This document shows, in pieces, positions 12,401-23,335 of a DNA stretch of 64,000 nt. The stretch covers positions 62,001 through 126,000 of the forward strand of contig MCGE01000011.1 of the NCBI GenBank assembly GCA_002105175.1, read 5' to 3'. The position numbers and the translations under genes are program-made. Each line of letters begins with the position of its first letter. Positions within the stretch are counted from its first letter, which is position 1. This DNA comes from Absidia repens. Its lineage: Eukaryota > Mucoromycota > Mucoromycetes > Mucorales > Cunninghamellaceae. Below the pieces are notes generated by a model. The model searched no databases, was not told where the DNA came from, and worked only from the letters and a program-made list of their open reading frames with translations.

Positions 12401-15167
12401 CCATATTCATGGGATATGCCTGCTGTGAAAGATAAGAAAATTGTGTTAAATATTCACGGCCGCGAACGTTCGATCAACACACAAGAAATAGGCAGCCAAT
12501 TACCTTTCAGACATTCAGTAATCATATAAACTTTTGTAGTTTTTATTTGCTCATATATCTAACTTCGATAAATCTCACTTGATTAGACAAACCACGGTCA
12601 GCAAGCTATTACATCAATTGACATCAAAACTCATGGATCACGGCAAATTATACAATTATTTCCATTTACCCAGGGCAACAGCTTATTCAGACCCTCCTCC
12701 TGTGACAGCAATAGTCTTTCGACAAAATCTTCAACATCTAGTCTATGGGAAACATCACTAAGAGATGGATTTGAGACAATTGATATTAAACCAATTATAA
12801 ATGCTGTTTTCCAAGTCAAATTATCACATATTGGGATTTCAGTGGTCAACAGACAACCTCAAGAACTCATGTATGCATCATTTAAGGACATGGATATTAA
12901 AGTAACCGACTCGAATATGTATCAATCACTTCGATGGAATATCAAGTGGCTCCAGGTATTACAAAAGGAGAGAAATGTTGTAGAATATATGCGATATATC
13001 AAAAATACTCATCGACTTTATGTGTTACTTAGATTGACAATCAATTATATGGCACTTTATTCCCCATTCTTCTTTATCCTACCAACATGACTAAAGAAGC
13101 TGGGCAAGATATTTTGCCAACCTTCCAATTGGCTCTGGATCGTGTCAAGGATGATTGTAAGTATTCAGTATATAAAAAAAAAAAAAAAATGATTAGTTTA
13201 AACTCACACAATTTCTGGGATATAGCGCATGGAGTACTCTATTTCAAATATTTTTCTGTTTTGCTCCAAGAACTGAGCTTAGAAATGGATGAAGAATTTA
13301 TTTATGCAATTCTTGACTTCTCACATCTTGACGTTAATGGTTGGAACACCAATTTAGATGATAGGTAATTGAGCTGATGATCTAGTCAAAAAACGCTAAC
13401 TGTATATTTATTTTACATGTAGTCGGGTATGGGAATACAGCACGGAAATACCTGACGCAAAACCACAGGAAGATGTAGCTCTGCTTTACTTCGAAGTCCT
13501 TAGCGTACAACCGATTCGTTTTGATCTCTCATTTTTAAGAACAGCGCAAGTGAATATTGTAGACGATAGGTATGCAAAGCAAAATACGCATGTTTACAGG
13601 CTATACTCACTCTACTGTGTATATCTCATTAGGAATCAGAGTAATTCAGCGTTAATGTTCTTTGTGAATATTCTTACAATGGCTATTGGAAATATTAATG
13701 TAAGCAAAATGGTTGGCCGTGTCAGGGTTAATGAGTTTTTTTCACTTTTTTTTTTGGAATTAGAACGCGCCAATGAGATTTAACGCATTGGCGATTGAAA
13801 ACTTAATGGCTAGCCGTCAGGATTTGTCCAACCGTATCTTCATTCATTATAGCGATCAATTTGTTTATCAAATCCATCGGATGCTGGGTTCTGCTGATTT
13901 TCTTGGAAATCCAGGTAGGTCTATTTTGTGTGCATTCAAATTAACCTCGCTTACTCACACGCTATTTTTTGCGCTTAGTGGGTCTCTTCAACAATCTAAG
14001 TTCTGGTGTTGCTGAGTTGTTCTATGAACCTTGGCAAGGCCTTATTATGAGTGATCGTCCCCAGGATCTTGGCATGGGCATTGCAAGGGTAAGACAAGGA
14101 TAAAATATTTAATACCGTTTCTAGTTGATGTAACATTCCACCTGTCATAATTTATACTGAGATAGGGAGTCAGCGGATTTGTTAGAAAAAGTGTATTCGG
14201 TGTTACCGACAGTTTTACAAAATTCACTGGTAGTATTGGTAAAGGTCTATCAGCTGCAACGATGGATCGGGAATATCAGGAACGACGTCGGATGAATATG
14301 GCGCGAAACAAACCTCGGCATGCATTGGTGGGAATGGCTCAAGGAGCAAATTATTTTGCTAATAGCTTGGCAAGCGGTGTTACGGGTCTTGTGGTAAGTT
14401 TTTCATGCAAAAATTGTGAAAATAATGACTAACGCTACTTAATTTATAGACACAACCTATTGACGGTGCTTCAAAGGAAGGTGTGGGTGGTTTCTTTGCA
14501 GGTGTTGGCAAAGGACTTGTCGGGTGAGTAACTCAATGTAATACCAGAGGTGTCAAGTGATATTTATAGTTCTTTTTTGTTTTAGAGCTGTCACCAAACC
14601 TGTTGTGGGTGTCTTTGATCTAGCTAGTAATGTCACGGAAGGCATTCGGAATACAACTACTCCTGCAGATACGAACGATATAGAACGTATACGACACCCG
14701 CGATTCATAGGCGATTCTGGTGTTCTCAAGGTATACCATATATAAAGGAAAGAAAATCTTATTTGACTGATTTTAATGTTAACCCGCTATGTGCTATGTT
14801 TTTACTGAAGCCTTATACCGCCCGGGAAGCACAAGGGCAGAGCTGGTTGAAGGATGTAGGTGGAGGAAAGTACGTTAACGATGCCTACATTGCACATTGC
14901 CATGTTCAAGATACTGATCGTGTTGCTATGCTTACGTCAAACCGTCTGATGCTTTTGCGAACAAAAAAACTAAGCGTGGAGTGGCAAGAACCGTTTACTG
15001 ATATCCAAACGATAAAATGCGAACCTACTGGTATTGCGATTTATCTTCGAACCATGACCTGGGAACCGTTTTTAGTCATACCTCAAAAACCAATTCGGGA
15101 ACTATTTTTCAAAAAGATTGAGGAAACTGTTTTACAATACAATGCTGCTAGGAGACCCTTGCAATAG
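3342..15167 (+). CDS. VPS13: VPS13 family bridge-like lipid transfer protein
   Basis: VPS13 proteins are rod-shaped lipid conduits at contacts between ER, mitochondria, vacuole/endosome and other membranes. The start is the ATG at 3342 ([18 protein letters not shown]), giving the chorein N-terminus. By my reading there are about 33 exons, with early ones at 3342-3438, 3527-3604, 3679-4220, 4288-4388, 4444-4567, 4633-5067, 5139-5249, 5309-5886 and 5957-9347; the last runs from 14811 to the stop at 15165-15167. Chorein motifs ([39 protein letters not shown]) lie in exons 2-3. The long exon 9 encodes extended beta-groove repeats. The adaptor-binding/SHR-BD region lies around 9.5-13.5 kb. The ATG2-like C-terminal helices ([20 protein letters not shown]) lie at 14.2-14.7 kb and a PH-like end at 14.8-15.2 kb. 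Length is near 3,000 residues, as in the family. No break is seen. The 4389-4443 intron needs the acceptor just before CAAAACTCC; the nearer AG gives a stop. Confidence 0.95.
9348..9461 (+). other. VPS13 intron with a 73-base poly(T) tract
   Basis: The intron opens GTATGT at 9348 and closes TTTAG at 9461. It contains T10, AA and then an uninterrupted T run 9387-9459 directly against the acceptor. The tract acts as the polypyrimidine tract but is far longer than needed. Its length may be inexact in any assembly. Confidence 0.85.
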
Positions 15168-15214
15168 ATATTATGTATTATACTACGATACATTAATAAA
15201 TCATAAATTATGAA

Positions 15215-16135
15215 TAATAAATGCTCTGGTACTCCACTGGAGCTTTTGCAAATCTTTCGATTTATTGGGTGTCACAGTTTTTCATTAAAATGTGGGTTTT
15301 GATGGGATAGGATTAAAGCCTCCGCCATTTCGCACTTTGGTGGGCAGTCCCTTGGGGCCCAACCATCGTGCTCAGTGCGTCGTCTATCATGGGTTTTTTT
15401 TGTGTGCTGAAATAATAGCTTACTTGAAAGGCGTCAGAGAGATCAGAGTTTGATTATGTAGGGGCTGCAACTACCTTTCCACTGGAAGATAAAATGAATT
15501 ATGCACTTCGGTAATTATGACGATTGCCTTTTCATTCAATTTTTTATTTGCATTTAACTGATTTTTTGACATAAAAAAAAAAGATTGGATGATTCAGGCT
15601 CCGTATTTTGATTTCTTTTTTTTTGGATCCTTTTTTTTTCCTCTCTTTTTCTTTCTTTTTTATTTTTATTTTTTCTTCATGATAGTCTGAATGATATGAT
15701 GGCAAGGCTCATTGGGGTACTGGTGGTCTAGGATTAGTGTCAGAACTTGAAATAGGGGCGTTTTAAAAAACGCAAAGCAAACATCATGGGGAAACGCTTT
15801 CATTTTGAATGTAGAATTTGGGAACAACAGTAGAATAGCAAATTAGTTTAGTAATAGTTTGTCATTGTTTATATCTACGACTGAATAAATATGTTCTTTT
15901 TATTATATTTAGTATCTCTGTCGTACGTTTACATTATGAGCTTCATTGAATGTGTATTACAGATGCATAGAAAAAAAAAAAAGTGCGTCTATATATATAT
16001 AGGATGTGTTTGTGTGAAAAAAAACAGCTATTACAGTGTATTTTATTGTGGTGGGGGATATTGAAGAACAAAGTTGAGAATAATATTAATTATGTAGCCA
16101 CTGTGTGGCAGGGGGTTTCTGAAGTGTGGGTTTTT
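15215..16135 (+). repeat. Dispersed composite repeat, copy 1
   Basis: Near-complete copy beginning TGCTCTGGTACTCCACTGG (diverged head hairpin), followed by one GC-rich module (GCCTCCGCCATTTCGCAC ... CAGTCCCTTGGGGCCC), a unique middle (ATAATAGCTTACTTGAAA ...), a polypyrimidine tract at 15600-15690, the hairpin core at 15720-15815, CTGAATAAATATGTTC at about 15880, and a tail with A12 and AACAGCTATTACAGTG. No ORF. It stops within GTGTGGGTTTT at 16135, where new modules begin. It matches copies at 17.2, 23.3 and (reversed) 37.3 kb. Confidence 0.85.
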
Positions 16136-16420
16136 TATGTGTGCTGAAAAAAAAAATAGAGAAGGGATTAGAGCCTCCACCATTTCGCACTATGGTGGGC
16201 GGCCCTTGGGGCCCAACCGTCGTGCTCAGCGCGTCGTCAATAGATATTTTTTTTGTGTGCTGAAAAGAAAAAAAAAAGTAGTGAAGGGATAAGAGCCTCC
16301 GCCATTTCACACTATGGTTGGCAGCCCCTTGGGGCCCGACCGTCGTGCTCAGCGCGTCGTCAATAGATATTCTTTTTTGTGTGTGGTGAAAAATGGAAGG
16401 TCGAAAAATAGGGTGACTGA
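16136..16420 (+). repeat. Two extra GC-rich modules of the composite repeat
   Basis: Two tandem modules, with AGCCTCC words at 16172 and 16293 (spacing 121), each carry GCCATTTC(G/A)CACTATGG, a CCTTGGGGCC hairpin and CGTCGTGCTCAGCGCGTCGT. They join copy 1 in the middle of GTGGGTTTT, as expected from unequal recombination or template switching between copies. Confidence 0.8.
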
Positions 16421-16900
16421 GCCATTCGCACTCCGCCTCTCATGGATTTAAATTTTCTCGCCCCTCTTTTTTTGTTCCTCTTTCTTTCTTTTTTTTTTTT
16501 ACTCTTTTTCTTTCTTTTTTATTTTTTTCCTTCCTCTTTCTTTCTTTTTTTTTTTTACTCTTTTTCTTTCTTTTTTATTTTTTTCCTTCCTCTTTCTTTC
16601 TTTTTTTAAAAACAAAAAAAAAACTCTTTCTTTCTTTTCTTTTTTTTTTAGAACATCAACTTCAACTGTGGATTTAGTGATCTTGGATTAGCGATCAGAA
16701 CTTGAATCAGGGGCCTTTTGAAAAGTGCAATACAAACATCATGGGGGAACCCTTCCATTTTGGATTCGTGATCTTTGACCCTCATCAAATTAGCATTCAT
16801 TTTAAAATAGCGTCATTAGCTCAGCTTAGCGTTAGTTATCATAGTTTATATTGCATCTATATCAGAATTAAACATATCTTATCTATTTACAATTATTCTC
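16421..16900 (+). repeat. Tandem polypyrimidine tract plus hairpin core copy
   Basis: From 16475 to 16610 a ~55-bp pyrimidine unit (CCTCTTTCTTTCTTTTTT ... ACTCTTTTTCTTTC) is repeated about 2.5 times. It is followed by TTGGATTAGCGATCAGAAC, the first hairpin (GGCCTTTTGAAAAGTGC, 16712-16728) and the second motif GGGGGAACCCTTCCA. Order matches the family core: pyrimidines, hairpin 1, hairpin 2. Divergent copy. Confidence 0.75.
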
Positions 16901-16984
16901 TTATGCCTTTCATTGTCTCGCTGAATGGGCATGGCATATGTGCGTGGAAAAAAAAAAACCGGTGTGTGTGTGGGGGCGGGGGGT

Positions 16985-17168
16985 TTATACAGGAAATGTT
17001 TCTACTTTGGGCACGGAAGCAAAAGAGGAGATGTTCCACTTTGGGTACGGAAGCATATTTGTATACAAATATAAAAAATGACAGGAAATGTTTCTACTTT
17101 GGGCACGGAAGCATATTTGTATACAAATATAAAAAGTGACAGGAAATGTTTCTACTTTGGGCACGGAA
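16985..17168 (+). repeat. Minisatellite, ~60-66 bp unit, with a palindrome in each spacer
   Basis: GACAGGAAATGTTTCTACTT followed by TGGGCACGGAAGCA recurs about three times, plus one diverged partial unit at 17025-17055 (GAGATGTTCCACTTTGGG). Units are separated by ATATTTGTATACAAATAT, a perfect 18-bp palindrome seen twice. It lies between two copies of the dispersed repeat. Confidence 0.85.
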
Positions 17169-18420
17169 CAGTTTTTTATTAAAGTGTGGGTTTCGATGGG
17201 ATAGGATTAAAGCCTCCGCCATTTCGCACTTTGGTGGGCAGCCCCTTGGGGCTAAAACGTCGTGCTCAGCGCGTCGTCAATGGGTTTTTATGCGTGCTGA
17301 AAAAAAAAATTGAGAAGGGATTAGAGCCTCCGCCATTTCGCACTTTGGTGGGCAGCCCCTTGGTGTCCAACCGTCGTGCTCAGCGCATCGGCAATGGGTT
17401 TTTTATGTGTGCTGAAAAAAAAATAGAGAAGGGATTAGAGCCTCCGCCATTTCGCACTATGGTGGGCAGCCCCTTGGGGCCCAACCGTCGTGCTCAGCGC
17501 GTCGTCAATGGGTTTTTTGTGTGCTGAAATAATAGCTTACTTGAAATGCATCGGAGAGATTAGAGTTTAATTATGTAGTGGTTGCAACTGCCTTTCCACT
17601 GGAAGATAAAACGAATTATGCTATATGGTAATTATGGCGATTGCCCGTTTATTTAATTTTTATTTGCAGCTCCCTGAGTTTTTGACATAAAAAAAAAAGC
17701 TGGATGATTCAGGCTCCGCATTTTGCTTTCTATTTTTTTGGTCCCTTTTTTTTTCTTTCTTTTTTATTTTTTTTCCTTCATGATAGTCTGAATGATATGA
17801 TGGCAAGGCTCATTGGGGTACTGGTGATGTAGGATTAGTGTTAGAACTTGAATTAGGGGCGTTTTAAAAAACGCAAAATAAACATCATGGGAAACGCTTT
17901 CATTTTGGATGAAGGATTTGGGAACGACAGTAGATTAGCACTCATTAGTTTAGTAATAGTTTATCATTGTTTATATCTACGACTGAATAAATATGTTCTT
18001 TTTATTATATTTAGTATCTCTGTTGTACGTTTACATTATGAGCTTTATTGAATGTGTATTACATATGCATAGAAAAAAAAAAAAGTGCGTCTATATAATA
18101 TACAGTATATATATATAAGGGTTGTGTTTGTGTGAAAAAACAGCTATTACAGTGTATTTTATTGTGGTGGGGTATATTGAAGAACAAAGTTGAGAATAAT
18201 ATTAATTATGTAGCCACTGTGTGGCAGGGTGTTTCTGAAGTGTGGGTTTTGATGGAAGACTCTGTGTTTGGGTGGGCAGCGATTAAGATAAAAAAGGATG
18301 GGCAGCGCCTTGGGATCCAACGGTGGTTGTCCAGGGCTCTGTTTGAAAAAAAAGAGTCGGAGGGACAAAAAAACGAAATCAAAGTTGCTATAGCTGAGTT
18401 TTCTTACGATACTTACTTTT
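17168..18420 (+). repeat. Dispersed composite repeat, copy 2 (three modules)
   Basis: The head hairpin is missing; the copy begins at CAGTTTTTTATTAAAGTG. Three GC-rich modules are spaced exactly 114 bp apart (AGCCTCCGCC at 17211, 17325 and 17439). Then come the middle, the polypyrimidine tract (~17735-17780), the core with perfect hairpin GCGTTTTAAAAAACGC at 17859-17874, GGGAAACGCTTTCA, AATAAATATG, and the tail to 18420. Because 114 is a multiple of three the modules look like a 38-residue repeat protein in one frame, but other copies use 115, 119 and 121, so this is not coding. Confidence 0.85.
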
Positions 18421-18780
18421 AAAAATACTCTGGTGTCTCTCGCGAGCTTTTGAAATTATGCATTTACTGGGTGTCAGGGCTTTAGCTTTTTGAAAGTGTA
18501 ATTTGATGTGATGGGATTTGACGCCCATTTCACTTCGTATTCTAGTGGCGAAATCGATGGGAGCTTAACCACTTTACTCATTTCTATATCGATTGGGTTT
18601 TTTGTGTTTTGTGTTTGTGAAAAAACAGAACGGGTATTCTTATTTTCAAACATTGGTAGGCATTACATGGACGCTCAACTGAGGTTCATTGTTTCTTTTT
18701 TCATTATACCATACCCACTGAAATAATGAATTAGATATATATACATAGTATATCCAGTCTCATATATATTAAAACAGTTT
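18421..18780 (+). repeat. Degenerate head of the composite repeat
   Basis: AATACTCTGGTGTCTCTCGC then GAGCTTTTGAAATTATGCA, TTACTGGGTGTCAGGGCTTT and GATGGGATTTGACGCCCATT align in order with the head and first module of the intact copies, with many differences. It directly follows copy 2. Copies of different age therefore sit side by side. Confidence 0.55.
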
Positions 18781-19818
18781 ATATGGCAGATATGCCGGCG
18801 GTATGACCTAAGAATGGTAACTAGATCCGTATTCCTTATCAAGTGACCAAGAATCGCAAACTAGGCACGGGGACTCTAGGAGAAAGTAGTCATGCTAGAG
18901 GACAGACACTTGGGATAGTCAAAGGACAAGACATCTACAATAGGGTATTTTCCGCTATTCGACAAGTCAGAGGATGGGTAATAAAAAGGCATATTTCATT
19001 TGAAAGAATAGCTAGACACTATACTAAGAACACAAGGTTCATTATAACAAAGAATCTAAACAATGTAGCATGAATGGGATCATTAGGTAATCTGAAAGAT
19101 GGCCAATACTATTCCAAAGATACTGCTGTACAAAGAGACAAAGTATATTGCCCGGTACAGTACAGTACTGTACAGTACAAGACATAAGAAAGGCTAATTG
19201 AATATCCTTTATTGAAACATATCACTGATCAAAAGTGATGATAGTATTTAAAAAAGAATCAAATGCACAAGACATGAGAGAAGCTAATGGGTCATTTTCA
19301 TTGAAGTAAGTAAAAAGAGATATACTTTATTGAACAGTATTAAAGACTAACTGTCATCAGAGAAACCCTTCTAACCTGGTCCTGACGCAAATCTAAGACC
19401 ATCATAACCTCCAAGAAGCTACATGGGTAATGAAAAAAAGAAGAAAAATAAAATGAAATGAAAACAGTCAAAAATACATGTGGGTGGGATCTGAAAGCTT
19501 CTTTGTTAGCCTAAGAGCGATTTCCTTTCTTTTGTTTCAAAAGCAATTTTTTTTGGGTAAATATAAAAAAGGAAATTTTGTTTTTTACAAGTTTGGGCAA
19601 ATACAAAAAAAGGAAATTCCCTTTTTTTATTTCTCTTTTGCTTGGCTATACGTGTACAAACGGTTGGGAGAATCTAACAGATTTAAAAGTCAGAACAATT
19701 TTACTGGTTGAGCCTCCTGAACAATTCAGAGTGACTTTCTAAAAATAATATTCTTTTCCCTCATCTCTTATTACACACTAAATCACATCTTCAAAAAAAA
19801 ATATAATAATCTTACAAC
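18781..19818. repeat. Gene-free stretch with a degenerate reversed core
   Basis: At 19340-19420, GAGAAACCCTTCTAACCTGG and TCCTGACGCAAATCTAAGAC align with the reversed core at 49215-49255 (AAACCCTTCTAAACTAGTCC). This makes it a decayed minus-strand copy without the GGGGAAACCC motif. At 19157-19183, GTACAGTACAGTACTGTACA forms a short self-complementary repeat. A 76-codon frame at 18843-19073 has no recognisable features. The last 300 bases are the likely promoter of the next gene. Confidence 0.45.
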
Positions 19819-20806
19819 ATGAGTGGTAAGTAGCTATGAAAATAATATTGATACTAATGAATAAAATTTCATTAATCCAACTTTTTCTTTATATTGAATA
19901 CAGATCGTCGTGTTTCCAATGAAAGACGTCGTAGTCCACCTCGTAGCCGGTCCCGCTCTCGTTCTCCTTTATATGAACGCCGTGAAAGTAGATATAAAAG
20001 TCGGTCTCGATCAAGAGAGCCAGAAGTGTAAGTTCTCAAATATATATAGGAAAAGATAAAAGAGGCTAATAATCATTATACTAAATATGCCTATTAGACC
20101 TGAAGAAGAACTCAATCCTGGGGATAATCTGTTTGTTACTGGTCTGTCGTCCAAAACCTCAAGTGCTCAATTGGAAGATGTGTTTTCTAAGCATGGGGTT
20201 GTCCAAAAAGCTGAAGTTATGTACGATCCTCATACTCGTGAATCTCGTGGGTTTGGATTTATTCAAATGCAAAATGCAGAAGATGCCAGTCGTGCTATGG
20301 AAGCCGTACATGCCACTGATATAGATGGTCGTATGGTTACTGTGGAAAAGGTAAGACCATATCGTAGTCTTTGGTGGTGTAGTGTAACTAACTAATTATA
20401 TTCTTTTTCTTCTATGTTTTAGGCGAAACGTGCAAAACCAAGAACACCTACACCTGGACGTTATCATGGACCACCAAAACGCGGTGGTGGTAGACGTAAG
20501 TTGACAATCAATTATCTACCCTATCTCCTCCATTAATTTCACTACTGGTTTATATATTATTTAGATATGGATCGACTTGACCCTCGTGGTGCCAACGATT
20601 ACCGCTATCGTCATGATTCCCGCTATGATCGTGCACCTCGTTATGACCGTTCGTACGATAGATATATGGATCGATATGAAGCACCTCCTTACGATCGATT
20701 CGAACGTGATCGGTACAGTCGCTATGATCGTTATGAACGCTTTGATCGTCGTCCACCTCCACCAAGATATGATCCATACTCTCGTCCTCCTCGCTCACCA
20801 TATTAG
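19819..20806 (+). CDS. Tra2-like RRM/SR splicing regulator
   Basis: Predicted nuclear RNA-binding protein that would act in splice-site choice. Exon 1 is only seven bases (ATGAGTG, 19819-19825); exon 2 (19904-20027) encodes an Arg/Ser-rich N-terminus (SPPRSRSRSRSPLYERR). The exon from 20098 encodes one RRM with RNP2 LFVTGLS and RNP1 RGFGFIQM and ends with MVTVEK. After a basic linker (AKRAKPRTPTPGRYHG) the last exon, ending at the stop 20804-20806, is an Arg/Tyr/Asp-rich tail of repeated YDR and RYD words ending PPRSPY. RS-RRM-R-rich layout fits the Tra2/SR10 group; cold-inducible RBP-like proteins are the alternative. About 215 residues. Frames join across all introns. Confidence 0.85.
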
Positions 20807-21141
20807 TTTATTTTTCATTATACATCGTGGTGAATGCTTTTCTACCTCCTTCCCCTTCCTCCCTTCCCCTCTTTCTTTTTATTATACTCCAAAAGTATCC
20901 AACAAATCAATACAACAACGTTTTTTATCAACCAAAACCATCGTCTTCACAATGTGCAGCCTTTTTATTACTGTTATCAACTATTTTAATTATTCTCAAC
21001 TTTTTTTTCGGCAAAAATTATACCCTCAAATCAAAATAAATATGTAGGCATGGGTCGCGCTCCGTGGGAGTGTATACTCATTCTACCTTCCCTCCTTTTT
21101 TGTTGCTTTTTTGTTTTATCTTTCTTCTCTTTATCTCCTTT

Positions 21142-22857
21142 ATGTCTAGTGATACTTCATTATATTGCACTGTAGATGAAAAGGTGAACCCTCTACGCCC
21201 CTATTATACACCTGGATTACATCGACAACACAATTACACCTCGCTACCATCAAACGATACCACTCCTGGCACCACTCCTACTGTTTTTGATACCGCCGAC
21301 ACACCAGATCCACTTTTACAAAACAATGCCTCTCATACGATTAGCCATGCTCTTATGCGATATATTGTGACCATGTTGTCCAGCCCTTTTGAAGTCGGTA
21401 CCACTTTGCAGCAGGTTCAATATACACCTCACCCTGACGTGGAAGTGTTTTCCGAATATATACAATCCAATAAAGAACAACAACAACAACCAGCTTCCGT
21501 ATGTCATATGCAAAATATCAATACTCCTTATTTACTCGTTTGTTTTTATTTTACAGAGCACTTCTTCCTTAAGGTACTTATCATCAGACGACGAAGACGA
21601 CTATGACTTTTACACCTCTACCAAACCGAAAACTTCCACTTCCACACCAGCAAAGGTATTGTACCGCACGGATTTGAAATACAACTATAGTGTCTACGAC
21701 GCACATCATCGACCACAGTATCAAATGGCACCTATGCAAGGCGGACTGCTAGATATATTGAACCAAATCGTCAAGCATCCTTCTGAAGGCTGGCAATCTT
21801 TGTTGAAAGGTAAGACTTCAACTATATTGTGGTTTATCTATTTACGCTTTGTTTCTTCAATAGGTCAACGTATTGGATGGATATATGATATACTGCGGTC
21901 CTTCTTACAATACACTATTGAACACCACCTCAACGACATTTTTGGACTTTATGATGATACCATTCCGTTGATGCATTTAGATAGTGTGACCGGAAATCTT
22001 ACTACTATGCTTACTAGCCATATTGCTGTTGGTCTGATTCTTAGCCCATTGGAGATTATGCGCACTCGTATGATAGTCCAGTCTTCTGGTCCTGTTGATG
22101 GTCCCTACCGTAGTGTCTTCAAAGCCTGGCGGTCGCTATTACAAGATGAAGATGGTCTCCAATCCATTTATTTCTCTGCCTTGAATGTTTGCCCGACGCT
22201 CCTCTATCATAGTTTGACCCCTCTTCTACATTACACCGCTCCTATTTTGATTGATCGTACATGTCATATTTCTGCCGCTGACCATCCTGTCCTCTATGGT
22301 GCCGCCACTTTTGGTCTCAGTGTCTTCGCCTTATTACTTACCATGCCGTTAGAAACGATACGGAAACGATTGCATTGTCAAATCGGCGCTTTTCGTCGTC
22401 GCCACCGTCATCATCGTAAAACGACGACGACGACAACAGCAACAACAACATCATCATCATCGTCACCATCCAACGCCTTGACTGTCTCTTCTTTTACTCC
22501 TTGTACTTTTCAAACCACGGTTCCCTTACGCCCTGTGTACTATCATGGAATTTTGGATGCACTTTATAAAATCATGAAAGAAGAAGGCGCTGGTGCCTCC
22601 TCTACTATTACTGCCCCTTTATCATCTATGGAACGAAATGTCACTGATGCCACTCACGCAACCTACAGTTCTAGCGAAGATGATGACACCACCTTTGATA
22701 AACAGCATACCGATATGTCTGGCAGAAAGAAAGTATCTAGTGCGTGGGGTGTCCGAGGACTATACAAAGGATTCGGAATACAACTGATTGCAAATACGAT
22801 TATGTTTGTTTTAAATACTGTCAATGGCATAGAAGATGATCTGGGTGGATTGTTATA
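21142..22857 (+). CDS. Ugo1/SLC25A46-like mitochondrial outer membrane fusion protein
   Basis: Member of the mitochondrial carrier fold resembling Ugo1, which links the outer- and inner-membrane fusion GTPases. The N-terminal 150 residues are acidic and low in complexity. They are followed by QGGLLDILNQIVKHPSEGWQ before the second intron, a degenerate carrier repeat; LILSPLEIMRTRMIVQSSG, with the carrier PxExxRxR signature; and LLTMPLETIRKRLHCQI, a second signature. A poly-Thr/Ser insertion (TTTTTTATTTSSSS) and an acidic loop separate the last repeat (GLYKGFGIQL). Introns: 21499 to about 21555, and 21811-21864. The start could be the in-frame ATG at 21064, which would add a hydrophobic leader; I prefer 21142. 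About 480 residues. A generic SLC25 carrier is less likely because signature repeats are incomplete. Confidence 0.8.
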
Positions 22858-23040
22858 GTTAGCTTTACATTTTTTTCTAAAAAAAATTATTTAAACAAGT
22901 GTATATGGATCGGATATTTGTGTCCGCTAATAAAATTCAACTTTGAACCATTTTTATTGACCCGATTATATTCTTTGACAAAGTCTATGCTATGTCCATT
23001 ATCAATACCTTTATTCTTTACAGATAAACAAACTGATCAA

Positions 23041-23230
23041 TTTTTTTTTTTATGTATAGAAAAAGATTTTATTGAGCTTTGTGACTTTTGAGCCACGACC
23101 TGCAAATTAAGATTAAAAAACTTTAAACTACGATGTTCTTGCTATAAACTATGGGGCGTTGTGGAAGTCTTCGAAATGTATTCCTTTGTTCCATCGTAGC
23201 CAGCGGAGCCGGCGAAACTGATCAATTGTA
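23041..23230 (-). mobile_element. 5'-truncated LINE 3' end, second copy
   Basis: Reverse strand: a poly(A) of 11 (23051-23041), the hairpin GTGGCTCAAAAGTCAC, AGCTCAATAAAATC and a coding tail ending KGIHFEDFHNAP with its stop at 23151-23149. The peptide and UTR match the copy at 2.1-2.4 kb. In the hairpin one base of the upper stem/loop differs (AAGAG versus AAAAG). The coding part is only about 25 codons, a severe 5' truncation typical of LINE insertion. Confidence 0.8.
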
Positions 23231-23335
23231 CCTGCTTTTGGAATTCTTCAAAAAAATCAAAATGCCTAGAACTAAAGCCTTGGTCCAACAATGTAGTTCC
23301 TATTAATATAGAACATAGAATTTCTTCTTTTTAAA

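Noticed and set aside
17186..17527. Apparent 38-residue tandem repeat protein (GLEPPPFRT.VGSPLG.. modules)
   Set aside because: The frame exists only because this copy has 114-bp module spacing. Other copies have 115, 119 and 121 bp, which breaks the frame, so selection on coding is absent.
18132..18422. 96-codon frame in the tail of copy 2, also seen at 24265-24495
   Set aside because: It lies within the repeat tail, differs in length and ending between copies, and shows no domain.
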